Shown here piece after piece: positions 41,201 to 53,500 of a DNA stretch of 64,000 nucleotides. The position numbers and the translations under genes were made by a program. The DNA lies in the NCBI GenBank assembly GCA_018292915.2, contig JACVVK020000227.1:778001-842000 (forward strand). Reading direction: 5' to 3'. Each line of letters opens with the position of its first letter. The stretch's first letter is position 1. The DNA is from Batillaria attramentaria (Eukaryota > Mollusca > Gastropoda > Batillariidae). The notes beneath the pieces were generated by a model. That model saw only the letters and a program-made list of their open reading frames with translations, had not been told where the DNA came from and made no database searches.

Positions 41201-41710
41201 AGTGCCATTTTTCAAATAGTTCAACACGTTGTCATACAGAGTGTCGTCCATGATGATAGTCAATGAAAAACGAAGACTGGTTGACGGAATGAATTGTCGT
41301 GTACTTATAATTATAGGCATGTTTGACACGAGTCACGTGACGTGTCAAGAAGCGTGGCGATGTTTGACACGAGTCACGTGACGTGTCAAGAAGCGTGGCG
41401 ACCGTTTTCTCATCCCACAAAAAAAAAAAAAAAGAGAAAACAAATCTAAACTTTTAAAAGTGATTTAACTTCGTAGATTTGCCGTTCTATGTAGCCTATA
41501 CTTTTGTTTTTTAGTGGCGACCGTTTTCTCATCCCACAAAAAAAAGAGAAAATAAAAAACAAAAGTATAGGCTACATAGAACGGCAAATCTACGAAGTTA
41601 AATCACTTTTAAAAGTTTAGATTTGACACTGTAACCTTGACCCAGTTCAAGATCATCTTGAATAACATCTCTGTACAAAAATGAAAATAATTATACATAT
41701 AACGAAAGAG

Positions 41711-41786
<76 letters not shown>

Positions 41787-41889
41787 GTGCGTGCGTGCGT
41801 GAGTGAGTGTGCACGCGTGCGTGAGTGCGTGCATAATGTGTGTGTGTGTGTGTGTTTGAGAGATGGGGGGAGGAGAGAAAGTGTGGGGG

Positions 41890-41925
<36 letters not shown>

Positions 41926-44900
41926 GAGAGATCCAGAGTCACGTTTTCTACTGAGTTGACACACACTATAACAATAAAGTTAAAAATAAATACTGACTAC
42001 ATTGGTTAGAAAAGAGGGGGACCACTTCGAGAGGGGGCCTATTTTGGATGCGAGGGGGGACCAAAATCGCCCAGGGGGACCAGTCGAAAACGAGGCTGGA
42101 TGTCTAAGGGGGGACCATTATAGAGCAGTTTTTGCCACGAATTGGTCCCCCGGGGGACTACTTCAGAGGGGGGACCGGACCGGATCCTACACCGGCTGCC
42201 GGCTGACGCCCACCTCCAGACACACATTGAAGCGAAGACGACAGTTCTAGAGAGAGCGGGAGGGTTTAGCTTGCGCCTGATAGTGGGCAGGAGGTGGGAC
42301 TCGATCCGCTAGCAGACACAGCATTGATCAGTCATCTGCCCACGGACTGGCGGCCGGCCGATAACGGGCACAGGGCGCGGTCACAGTGAACCTACCCTAC
42401 TCCGCCATACAGTCAGTCTTGCACAGTCTTGTAAGTCATACAGACGGCAGTCACTCATACAGGCGCCGGTAGTTACTCTATCAGCAGTCAGTGGCTCCTG
42501 ACTTCAGCTGTATTGACCACAAAGACCGTATTCGGCTAGTTTCGAGACAGCAAGGGTTCAAATCCTTAGCACGTTGCCATGGCGGCCTGTTTCCTCTACA
42601 CGGCGTCCAGTGAAGCCGGAAGCATGACGTCAAATGAGAAACGAACTGATCAGTGACTCGGACTCGGTTTTACCGACCGTTCCCGTGACAGTCAGTGGAC
42701 ACTCGAGTGGTCTAGGCGCCGACCGCTGGCTCTATCTGTCCGCACAGTTATTGTCTACACACACTGTGACCAGCCGTCCGTCATTGTCTACACACACTGA
42801 CCAGCCGTCCGTCATTGTCTACACACACCAGCCGTCCGTCATTGGGTCAGGAAAAACATCTCACGCGGTGTCACACTGACCTGGTGCACCCACACACGCA
42901 TCTCGGGAAAACGCCAAGTAGCCAGTTTGTGGGCAGAAAGAGCCGGCTAACGGCGTACGCCGGCCGGACGGTGTGAATGTGCCGGGCGCCCGGTGTGCAC
43001 GCTGGCGGTGACATAGCCCGTGACTGCATACACCGCAGCGCGTTTCGGTGAAGTATCAATAATCAGGGAACTCCAACAGCGTGGGTGGCTACGGTGGTTT
43101 GTGGTTTGATGCGAGCGAGTGATGGCCGGATGCCAATGATGAACTTACAGCCCAGCACTGGCACACAGCTAGTGTAATGTTCCCTCTCCAATGTGATGTG
43201 CTCTTCTCTTCTGCCGGCACAGCGCTCAAGCCGCTCGGCAACTGATGGCTAAATACAGTAGAATGTGTGGAACAGCTTGGAAACGTGTCAAACTCTACAG
43301 TCTTCTACCCGCTAAGGAATCCACCTTGATTCCGCTCCGCCAGCCTGCTTCCGTCTACAAACACTGATGGCGTCTAAAACCACGGACTTTCTGACAAGAG
43401 TGCAACTGATTGTCAGTGCAGCATTGGTACAGAATCTACAAGTCGGCGTCAAGTTCAGTCATTGTGTGTGTGATGTGTGTAACGCTCGACATCAGTCCAG
43501 TCATATACTGGCACTTAGCGTCTGCAGTACTGGAAGCCGCCATCAGTCCAGTCATATACTGGCACTTAGCGTCTGCAGTACTGGAAGCCGCCATCAGTCC
43601 AGTCATATACTGGCACTTAGCGTCTGCAGTACTGGAAGCCGCCATCAGTCCATTCATATACTGGCACTTAGCGTCTGCAGTACTGGAAGCCGCCATCAGT
43701 CCAGTCATATACTGGCACTTAGCGTCTGCAGTACTGGAAGCCGCCATCAGTCCAGTCATATACTGGCACTTAGCGTCTGCAGTACTGGAAGCCGCCATCA
43801 GTCCAGTCCATATACTGGCACTTAGCGTCTGCAGTACTGGAAGCCGCCATCAGGTCCAGTCATATACTGGCACTTAGCGTCTGCAGTACTGGAAGCCGCC
43901 AGAAAGCCTGTAGTAGTGTGTGGGTGTTCCCGTGACCTACTAGTAGTCACCTGCTCGCCACTCGGTCTTCAATGGAATACCGATCCTGTCACACGCACAG
44001 TCAGCGAGGCCGGCATTACCAGCCACACAACACGTTCACTATACGTGATAATCCACAGTCTTAGTGCCGCATGGCAGCACAACCAGCTTCTACACGCCCA
44101 AAATCCCAAAACCTACAACCACCACCTCCAGTCTAACAAACTTGTGGAGCTGAGGTCCTGAGAGAGAGAGAGAGAGAGAGAGAGCGCGAGCACTAAGAGA
44201 AAGTAGCACGTGGTCGGGATGTGTGGGTTAGTACAGGCCGGCCTTGTTTGTGGGGTGTGGCGCCGCGTGGACTGAGATCGATGACGCAATGTGGCGCTGC
44301 ATTTGCATATTGCTGACGTTAGCGGTTTTGTCTTGGACATGAACCACACAACCGGACACCACTATAGTATGCTATACTACACATAGCTCTTGTCTGGACC
44401 ACACACTGGACCGGAGACCACTATACTATACTATACTAGGCTATACTATACTACACATAGCTCTTGTCTGGACCACACACTGGACCGGAGACCACTATAC
44501 TATACTATACTATACTACACATAGCTCTCTTGTCTGGACCACACAACTACAGACCACTATACTATGCTATACGACATTATATATATAGCTCTGTTGTCTT
44601 GACCACGCACACCGGCACGAGGAGAGATCTGTGGCAACAATCACAGAGCTATAAATACACACCCAGGTCCATGGAGGGTGAGTGAGATTTTAGGGCTTCA
44701 AGCCGCGCAAGCCACAAAGACTAATTCGCGGCTGAGTGTGCCTGCACTACATGAAAAAAAAAAATGCAACTTTGGACAAAAGATGCAAACTGGTCTTCTG
44801 GTAAACCCAGGACATGCAGGAGACGCTACACATGCAGGAGACGCTACACATGCAGGAGACGCTACACCTTCATGCTAATTTCTCCAACTCCCCATTACAA

Positions 44901-47900
44901 AAAAAGTAGAAAACAAATAACAATGACAACTAGGTAAAACAAAGATAAATACTAAGAGCATATACAGCAAATACCGGTATTGCAACTTATATCGCAGCTT
45001 TACTTATTTGCACGTGCTCCCGCTGGCGTAGCTCTCTGGGTCATTGAGGTACACAAGCCACTACCCCACGAGAAGGGTTGGACCATGTAGGGTTTACTTA
45101 TTCCTAGCTATTGGTAGTGCAGACGTGAGTAAGGGGCTTGAGAAGAAGAAATATATACAGTCCATTGGGCCCCACTATCCAAAGGACGAAAAGTGTGTCA
45201 CATTTAGCGTCAAAGCCATGAGCATTTCATCTACGAAGCAGGTGCGTTATGCTAGGAGTGTCCGGGGACATGCTCCCCCGAAAAGGAGAAAAATAGGACT
45301 AAAATCTGTGCACTTTCGTTCATGTTGGCAAGATTTTAAGTACTTGTACTTCTGAGAAGGAAACGTTTTTGTGTGGAGGATACTTCTTTCGTTAGACTAA
45401 AATCTGCTCAGTTTGGTGTGTTCCAGCTCTGGCATGATTTTAAGTGCTTCAGTGGAAACAGGAAAAGTTTTCGCCAAAGGTGGAAATCCGCCAAAAGGTG
45501 CAAGACTAATAATTATGATACATACATATATATGCTTGGATTGAGGAGACCCCACGTGCAGGCGATTCTTTTATGAAGGTCACAACATTAGAGCTACAAC
45601 TAGCACGTGGTTCACACCAAGGGCTACAACTCATCACATGTGACACACACCAAGGGCTACAACTCATGTGACACACACCAAGGGCTACAACTGACCAGTG
45701 GCTCACAGCAAGCAGCAGACGGCTTTCTTAACACCGATCAACAGAGCTGGCACGGTGCACTCCACCACGGATACTGAAGGTGGCCTTTTTGGTCAGTGCA
45801 CCATGACATGACATGACATGAACACCGTCTGCATGGAAACACTGTGAGTGGGAGTGCACCGTGACAAGAACACCGTCTGCATGGAAACACTGTGAGTGGG
45901 CAGTGCACCGTGACATGAACACCGTCTGCATGGAAACACTGTGAGTGGGCAGTGCACCATCATCCATGACATGAACACCGTCTGCATGGAAACACTGTGA
46001 GTGGGCAGTGCACCGTGACATGAACACCGTCTGCATGGAAACACTGTGAGTGGGGAGTGCACCGTGACATGAACACCGTCTGCATGGAAACACTGTGAGT
46101 GGGCAGTGCACCATCATCCATGACATGAACACCGTCTGCATGGAAACACTGTGAGTGGGCAGTGCACCGTGACATGAACACCGTCTGCATGGAAACACTG
46201 TGAGTGGGCAGTGCACCATCATCCATGACATGAACACCGTCTGCATGGAAACACTGTGAGTGGGCAGTGCACCATGACAAGAGTGAGTGAGTGAGTTTTT
46301 AGGGCTGAAAGCCGCGCAAGCCACAAAGACTAATTCGCGGCTGAGTGTGCCTGCACTACATGAAAAAAACAAAAATGTAACGTTGGACAAAGGATGCAGA
46401 CTGGTCTACGGGGCAGTATAAACCTAGGACATGCAGGAGACGCTGCACCTTCATGCTAATTTATCGAACTCCCGGTTACAAAAAAGCGTAGAAAACAAAC
46501 GACAATTACAACTAGGAAAACAAAGATAATTACTAAGCGCATATAGAGCAAATTTTGCAACTTATCTCCTAGGCGCAATAAACCAGTTCGCAGCATATGC
46601 CCAACATCAATTATTCCTAGCCACTGGTAGTGCAGACGTGAGTGAGGAGTTAAAAAGAAGAAATGTAGATGAAAGGGCCGAACTTGGAAATCAGCTGAGA
46701 GAAGAGAGGAAGGACAGGGTGGCTAAATTCGGGAGGTTTGAAAGAGAAAGAGACAGGCGAATGGGCTGGTGAGGGATAGACAGAGAGGTAGGAAGGAAAA
46801 TTCCTTAGTTGCCAATGAAGACAACATGCCTGGGAGGCAGTTGGAGAACAGACCGCTCCAACACGGAACCTCCCCGCCGTGAGGCGGTTTGGGAAAAAAC
46901 AACGCACCAGAGAGGGGTGCGTTGTGAAGGTCTTCAACATGACAGGTGTTCAGCAGCACCAGCAGGGCGCTGCGAACAAAGCCCGCCAGGCTGAAGACCA
47001 GGTGGGGGGAATCCAGTGAAGTCGGCCTTCAGAAACGACCCTCAGATGTCTCACTGGACCAAGGGTCAGCAGACACCCGCTTACTGACCTCCCCCCGGAG
47101 GAGATTTTAAGAGAACAAAAGACAGGTGAATGGACCGAGGGAGGCAGAAATAAGAGTGAAAAGGGCAAAATAAGAGCAAAAGGGGTGGGCAAGCTTGGCG
47201 AAATCAGCCCCGCCGCGTGAAGGCGAGCCCATGGGGCCCACCATGACAAGAACACCGTCTGCATGGAAACACTGAGTGGGGAGTGCACCGTGACATGAAC
47301 ACCGTCTGCATGGAAACACCGAGTGGGCAGTGCACCGTGACATGAACACCGTCTGCATGGAAACACTGAGTGGGGAGTGCACCGTGACATGAACACCGTC
47401 TGCATGGAAACACTGTGAGTGGGGAGTGCACCGTGACATGAACACCGTCTGCATGGAAACACCGAGTGGGCAGTGCACCGTGACATGAACACCGTCTGCA
47501 TGGAAACACTGTGAGTGGGGAGTGCACCGTGACATGAACACCGTCTGCATGGAAACACTGTGAGTGGGGAGTGCACCGTGACATGAACACCGTCTGCATG
47601 GAAACACTGTGAGTGGGCAGTGCACCATGACATGAACACCGTCTGCATGGAAACACTGTGAGTGGTCAGTGCACCGTGACATGAACACCGTCTGCATGGA
47701 AACACTGTGAGTGGGGAGTGCACCATGACATGAACACCGTCTGCATGGAAACACTGTGAGTGGTCAGTGCACCGTGACATGAACACCGTCTGCATGGAAA
47801 CACCATGGTCGGAACGTGGAGTGTCGCAAACTGACCGTGTGACAGACTGGCTGGGGGTGGAGGGTGAGTGTCTCAAGATACCATCCTGACTGGTGGTGGT

Positions 47901-50522
47901 GGTGGTGGGACACACTGACACTGAAGAGTGGGGTGGGGAGGGGAGGGGCTGGCCGGTAGTGCCGTGCATGATGTGGCGAGACGCAGCAAGTTTAGTGGCC
48001 AGACACAAAGTTGGGGAAGAGCATCACTCATCGACTGTGGTCCGATTAAACATTGGGTAAACTTGGCACGGCTCTTCAGACGGCGAGTGATGGGATAATG
48101 TTGTTCCGCCCGTCTGCTCCCCCCCCCCCCCCCACCCCAATGATCCACACCCGACCCGGCCCGCGACACAATCGAAATCGTCATGCGGCAGACATCGTCT
48201 GATCCACAGACACTCCCACGGCCGCCCCCCCCCCTCCCCACCAGCGGCTTCTACTCATCCCACAAACAGCCAGCCCCCCCCCCCCCCTCAATCCTGTCCC
48301 CTTTATTCGTTTCCCTTTTTCTTTCCTGATGGGAGCGGTATGTAAATGATTGACGACGACGGTGGAAGGCTGGCCGCTAACACGTTTCAATGAGACGAGC
48401 AAATATGGTGCCGAACGGACAGAGAGAGAGAAAGAGAGAGAGAGGATGCCGGCGGGAGGTGGGGGAGGGGGGCAATGGCAGGGAAAGTCTGACCGAAGTT
48501 TAGCAGCACACAAAATCAATGATGGAGGAAGGGAGTGCGGGAGGAGATGGCAAGCAATGCGGCACAGTGCGCTACCCCCCTGTCTGATGTCTGGGTTAGG
48601 GAGACCTGTTGCCGGCTGTACTCCAGACTCCGTCACTCGCTCTATGTATAATGTAATGCCCCTCACACGGACGCCGCCTGTGGGTGGGGACACGACGGAC
48701 TAGGGGTGGGGGACAGGGAAGAGCAGAAGAACCCGGACAAAAAGATAGGGGGAACTGGTGGGGATGGGGGAAAAAACATGGTCGCAATGCCGCAGTCTTC
48801 TTACGCGCGCGCACACACACACAGAGTTAAAGCTAGTCCGTGACGTACACGAGAGACAGAAGAAGCGCGGAACATCACTGTCCAATTGCGTCACTGGTCA
48901 CGCTTCACAACGGTCTCATACAAAGGACACATACTGATTCTCAGTGCGGAAATGTGGCGGCGTTACAAGAACGGATTTTGTATCTTTCCCAGTGGTACCA
49001 TCACACATAACAAATAATAACTGCATAAAGAAATGACCACGCGCGCCGGTGGCGGAAGAACCTGAGTAGCCATAGATTCTTGCCGTGCGGCATCGGTATT
49101 TAACTCAGCAGTTCTTTCCCTTGAATATTGTGATCGATGCGACCAACAGCTGACTGTAATGAAATATTTCCGTGTAAAAGTGTTTGCTTGCCTGTATTTC
49201 ATTAAAATAATGATGGCTACGACATACATACGGAAAAAAATTCGTCTGTGACGTAGAAAATAATAATATATGTAGAAGCACGGCAAAGAGCTACACTGAT
49301 GCGGCGCTCTCTTCGTCTGTCATCTTGGAAATGCGCAAGTCTGTTTACTCTTCACCGACACCTGTTTTGCGCCCGCTATGGGTTCATCTGAGGACTCTGA
49401 TAGGGACATGTGCTATGGGTTCATCTGAGGACTCTGATAGGGACATGTGCTATGGGTTCATCTGAGGACTCTGACAGGGACATGTGCTATGGGTTTATCT
49501 GAGGACTCTGATAGGGACATGTGCTATGGGTTCATCTGAGGACTCTGATAGGGACATGTGCTATGGGTTCATCTGAGGACTCTGATAGGGACATGTGCTA
49601 TGGGTTCATCTGAGGTCTGATAGGGTGTGCTAGGAGGACTCTGATAGGGACATGTGCTATGGGTTCATCTGAGGACTCTGATAGGGACATGTGCTATGGG
49701 TTCATCTGAGGACTCTGATAGGGACATGTGCTATGGGTTCATCTGAGGACTCTGATAGGGACATGTGCTATGGGTTCATCTGAGGACTCTGATAGGGACA
49801 TGTGCTATGGGTTCATCTGAGGACTCTGATAGGGACATGTGCTATGGGTTCATCTGAGGACTCTGATAGGGACATGTGCTATGGGTTCATCTGAGGACTC
49901 TGATAGGGACATGTGCTATGGGTTCATCTGAGGACTCTGATAGGGACATGTGCTATGGGTTCATCTGAGGACTCTGATAGGGACATGTGCTATGGGTTCA
50001 TCTGAGGACTCTGACAGGGACATGTGCTATGGGTTTATCTGAGGACTCTGATAGGGACATGTGCTATGGGTTCATCTGAGGACTCTGATAGGGACATGTG
50101 CTATGGGTTCATCTGAGGACTCTGATAGGGACATGTGCTATGGGTTCATCTGAGGACTCTGATAGGGACATGTGCTATGGGTTCATCTGAGGACTCTGAT
50201 AGGGACATGTGCTATGGGTTCATCTGAGGACTCTGATAGGGACATGTGCTATGGGTTCATCTGAGGACTCTGATAGGGACATGTGCTATGGGTTCATCTG
50301 AGGACTCTGATAGGGACATGTGCTATGGGTTCATCTGAGGACTCTGACAGGGACATGTGACACATACTTGATAGGGACATGTGACACATACTTGATAGGG
50401 ACATGTGACACATACTTGCGTTTTCAGGAAAACAGCAACCGTCTTCCTGGATTAAGTGATCCTGTTTTGGGCATTGGTGACAGGTCAGGTGTCAATTACT
50501 CTGTTGCAACACACACACACAC

Positions 50523-50577
<55 letters not shown>

Positions 50578-53500
50578 TGCGCGCGCCCAAATTTGGATAT
50601 GTGCTGCAAAACATCTATTGTATTTTAATTAGAAACTTACAGTTTAGCATGCACAACTTCGTATCATGGAATTTTTGTTCTCCGAGTCTGAGTTTTTGCA
50701 CTGTTTGTGTTTTGGCTTGAAAAAGGTGGACACGCTTACCTCAAGCAGAAGTATGCAAAAAATTAAGTATATCAAAGTGCAATCATTTCTGAGCTGATCG
50801 ATATATGCAACATGACCGATTTGGTAAATAATACAAGCAGGGTCCATACAAGTTCACAGTCTCAAAAGTCCATGACTCTTCCATGCCAACTCTCCTGTTT
50901 TCCATGAAACCTTCCTCGCCCTCTTTCACACTGACACACGCGAGGGTAGAAACTATGAGCTTATCCAAGTTATCGCAGTCAGCAAGACCAATGTTCAGAG
51001 TTAGTCATTAGCCTTATGGGAAGGCAGTTTGTTGGTGTTTTTGGCAATCAGTCCAGCGAGTAATCACCAAGCTGACCGTTTCACTGTCAGGTTCAAAATG
51101 GCTTCCATAAAATTCCGAAATTCCATGACTTTTCATGACTTGAGATAATTTCATGACTTTCCAGGCCTGGAAAAGCTATTTCCAAATTATATGTCTTTTC
51201 CAGGATTCCATGACCTGTATGGACCCTGTTCAAGGAAAACATCCGAAAAACAGTAAAAAGTACCGTGGAAGGCAAGAACTGTTGAGAGTTAATGGGAGGG
51301 AAGGAATTGGGACACGCGTAGATCGACCCCCAATCACGTCACCCATGCAAGCAGTACAGTACTGGCCGAGGTCACCTTTGCTGAACTTCTGTATAGAGTA
51401 CCGACCACTGACAGATATGCTATAGGGGTAAGAAAGGACTAGCTGCGGACGGCTCTAGCGATTCATCAGGTTCTGCTGTTACCTCGCTTCAAACGTTTCC
51501 ACGATGACTGAATGGTGTTCATTGGTTCACCCGTTCTTGCGGAAATATTTAGCAGATTTGCCGACACACCAAAGACGCGGCTGACCGCAAAACGCCGCCT
51601 TTCGCCCACTTCGTGGTCCAGGAATAAAAAATAAAAACCCCTCCAAACCTGGCGTGCATAGACCCACTAACACCAGCAAGTTCCAGCAGCCAGCACGCCG
51701 TCAGTGTAGCCCAGCTGGTGGCTACAGTGTATGGATCAGCGGTGTTATGCCTATAGTATACGACAGTGTACGGACTATAGCGGTGTTATGCCTATTGTAC
51801 ACTACAGTGTACGGAGTATAGCGGTGTTATGCCTTTCTATCGCTGACGTGTGCGTGCACAACGATCAAAGAGAAAGTACATGTTATGCCCTTACCACCGG
51901 ACACAAGAGAAAGTACATGTTACGCCCTTACCACCGGACACAAGGGACAGTACATGTTACGCCCTTACCACCGGACACAAGAGAAAGTACATGTTACGCC
52001 CTTACCACCGGACACAAGAGAAAGTACATGTTACGCCCTTACCACCGGACACAAGAGAAAGTACATGTTACGCCCTTACCACCGGACACAAGAGAAAGTA
52101 CATGTTACGCCCTTACCACCGGACACAAGAGAAAGTACATGTTACGCCCTTACCACCGGACACAAGAGAAAGTACATGTTACGCCCTTACCACCGGACAC
52201 AAGAGAAAGTACATGTTACGCCCTTACCACCGGACACAAGAGAAAGTACATGTTATGCCCTTACCAGCGGACACGTGACCCCAGCCAGCATCTTCATTTT
52301 CACTTTTGTCGTCATAAACTAAATACCCCAACAAAACCAAACTTCACGCCGTCACGCGGAATCTTCAGTAATGAAGTCGGCCGCTATACGCTGAAGACTA
52401 AAAGACTGTACGTACAACTGAGGCCACTGTCCTGATGAGAAACTAAGCCGTCACTCAGCGGTACACTTCTCTCTCTCTCATTCATGTAAGCCGTCACTCA
52501 GCGGTACACTTATCTCTCTCATTCATGTAAGCCGCGCCTTCAGACCGTGACCAAAATGTGTCGGTATAACGGTGTCTAGTTCTACACGCGACAGCTGACC
52601 ACTTGGAACTGACTTGTCGCCGTGAGGCAGCCCGCCGTACTGACACTGAACTGACTTGTCGCCGTGAGGCAGCCCGCCGTACTGTGACACTGAACTGACT
52701 TGTCGCCGTGAGGCAGCCCGCCGTACTGTGACACTGAACTGACTTGTCGCCGTGAGGCAGCCCGCCGTACTGTGACACTGAACTGATGACCATTGTCAAT
52801 GGGCAGGTTAGCCGGCCGGCCACCTTGGTGTTTAGTTGCCAGCATTAGCAAGAGACTGACGTCACACCGCATTCAGCCGCCACCTATACAGCAATCTGTA
52901 CACTAAGCAGCTTTTGGTTTTGTTTCTTCAACGTCCTTTTCTGGGTCCACTGCGTAAACTTGAGGTACAACGAAATCACCTGCCAGTACAAACACCTGGC
53001 CCCGTCAGCCGGCACTGGAAACTCCTGACTAGAGCATTCCAAGTCCACCACTGTACCGACTGGGTTATCATCCCGGCTTCTGTGAGAAAAGTCCGGGCAC
53101 AATCAATTGGCGGCCATTGGCCGATTTGGGCCTGTGAGTGTTGGTGGCGTTAACCCCATCATTCTATGTAGCGACTGGCGTACAGAGCGGCATGCTAGGA
53201 ATGCGGGGGTATTTGGCATGCTTCACCCACTGCAATGCGGCAGTTTCCATGTACATGTAGTGTGTTGGCTGTATAGTGTATACTGCCGGTAGATGTAGTG
53301 TGATAGTTCTTGTGCAACCATCCGGTCAACAAGGACATGTCAGTTGTCAACACTCTGCATGTAGTCCGCAGCGGCTGACGGAGGCAGAGGTTACGAATGC
53401 GCCTCTCAGCACCCACAAAACACCATGGGCCCAGTACACGCATCAAAAACATTGATGGCCATTCGAATTTTTCGGATTGTTGGGGGAAATAACAGAATTG

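Larger units (their letters stand above)
37715..42179 (-). mobile_element. Ginger1 DNA transposon, apparently complete
   Basis: Terminal inverted repeats start TCCGGTCCCCCC at 37715 and mirror this at 42179. They extend about 219 bp on the left and 211 bp on the right. The element is flanked by CCGG on both sides (37711-37714, 42180-42183), the target duplication described for Ginger1. Inside is one two-exon gene with a Gypsy-like integrase and an OTU protease domain, the architecture known for Ginger1. There is no reverse transcriptase and no LTR. It lies in GTPase intron 2, in the same orientation as the gene. Confidence 0.93.

Noticed and set aside
38800..41251. Gypsy LTR retrotransposon or endogenous retrovirus integrase
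   Set aside because: The integrase resembles Gypsy, but there are no LTRs, no reverse transcriptase, protease or gag, and CCGG duplications with TIRs define a Ginger1 DNA transposon.
45728..48008. Open frames of 220-350 codons on the minus strand
   Set aside because: They translate the 48-57 bp minisatellite. No domain resemblance outside it.
49371..50352. CRISPR-like regular repeats
   Set aside because: Units are contiguous with no unique spacers, and the sequence is from an animal.
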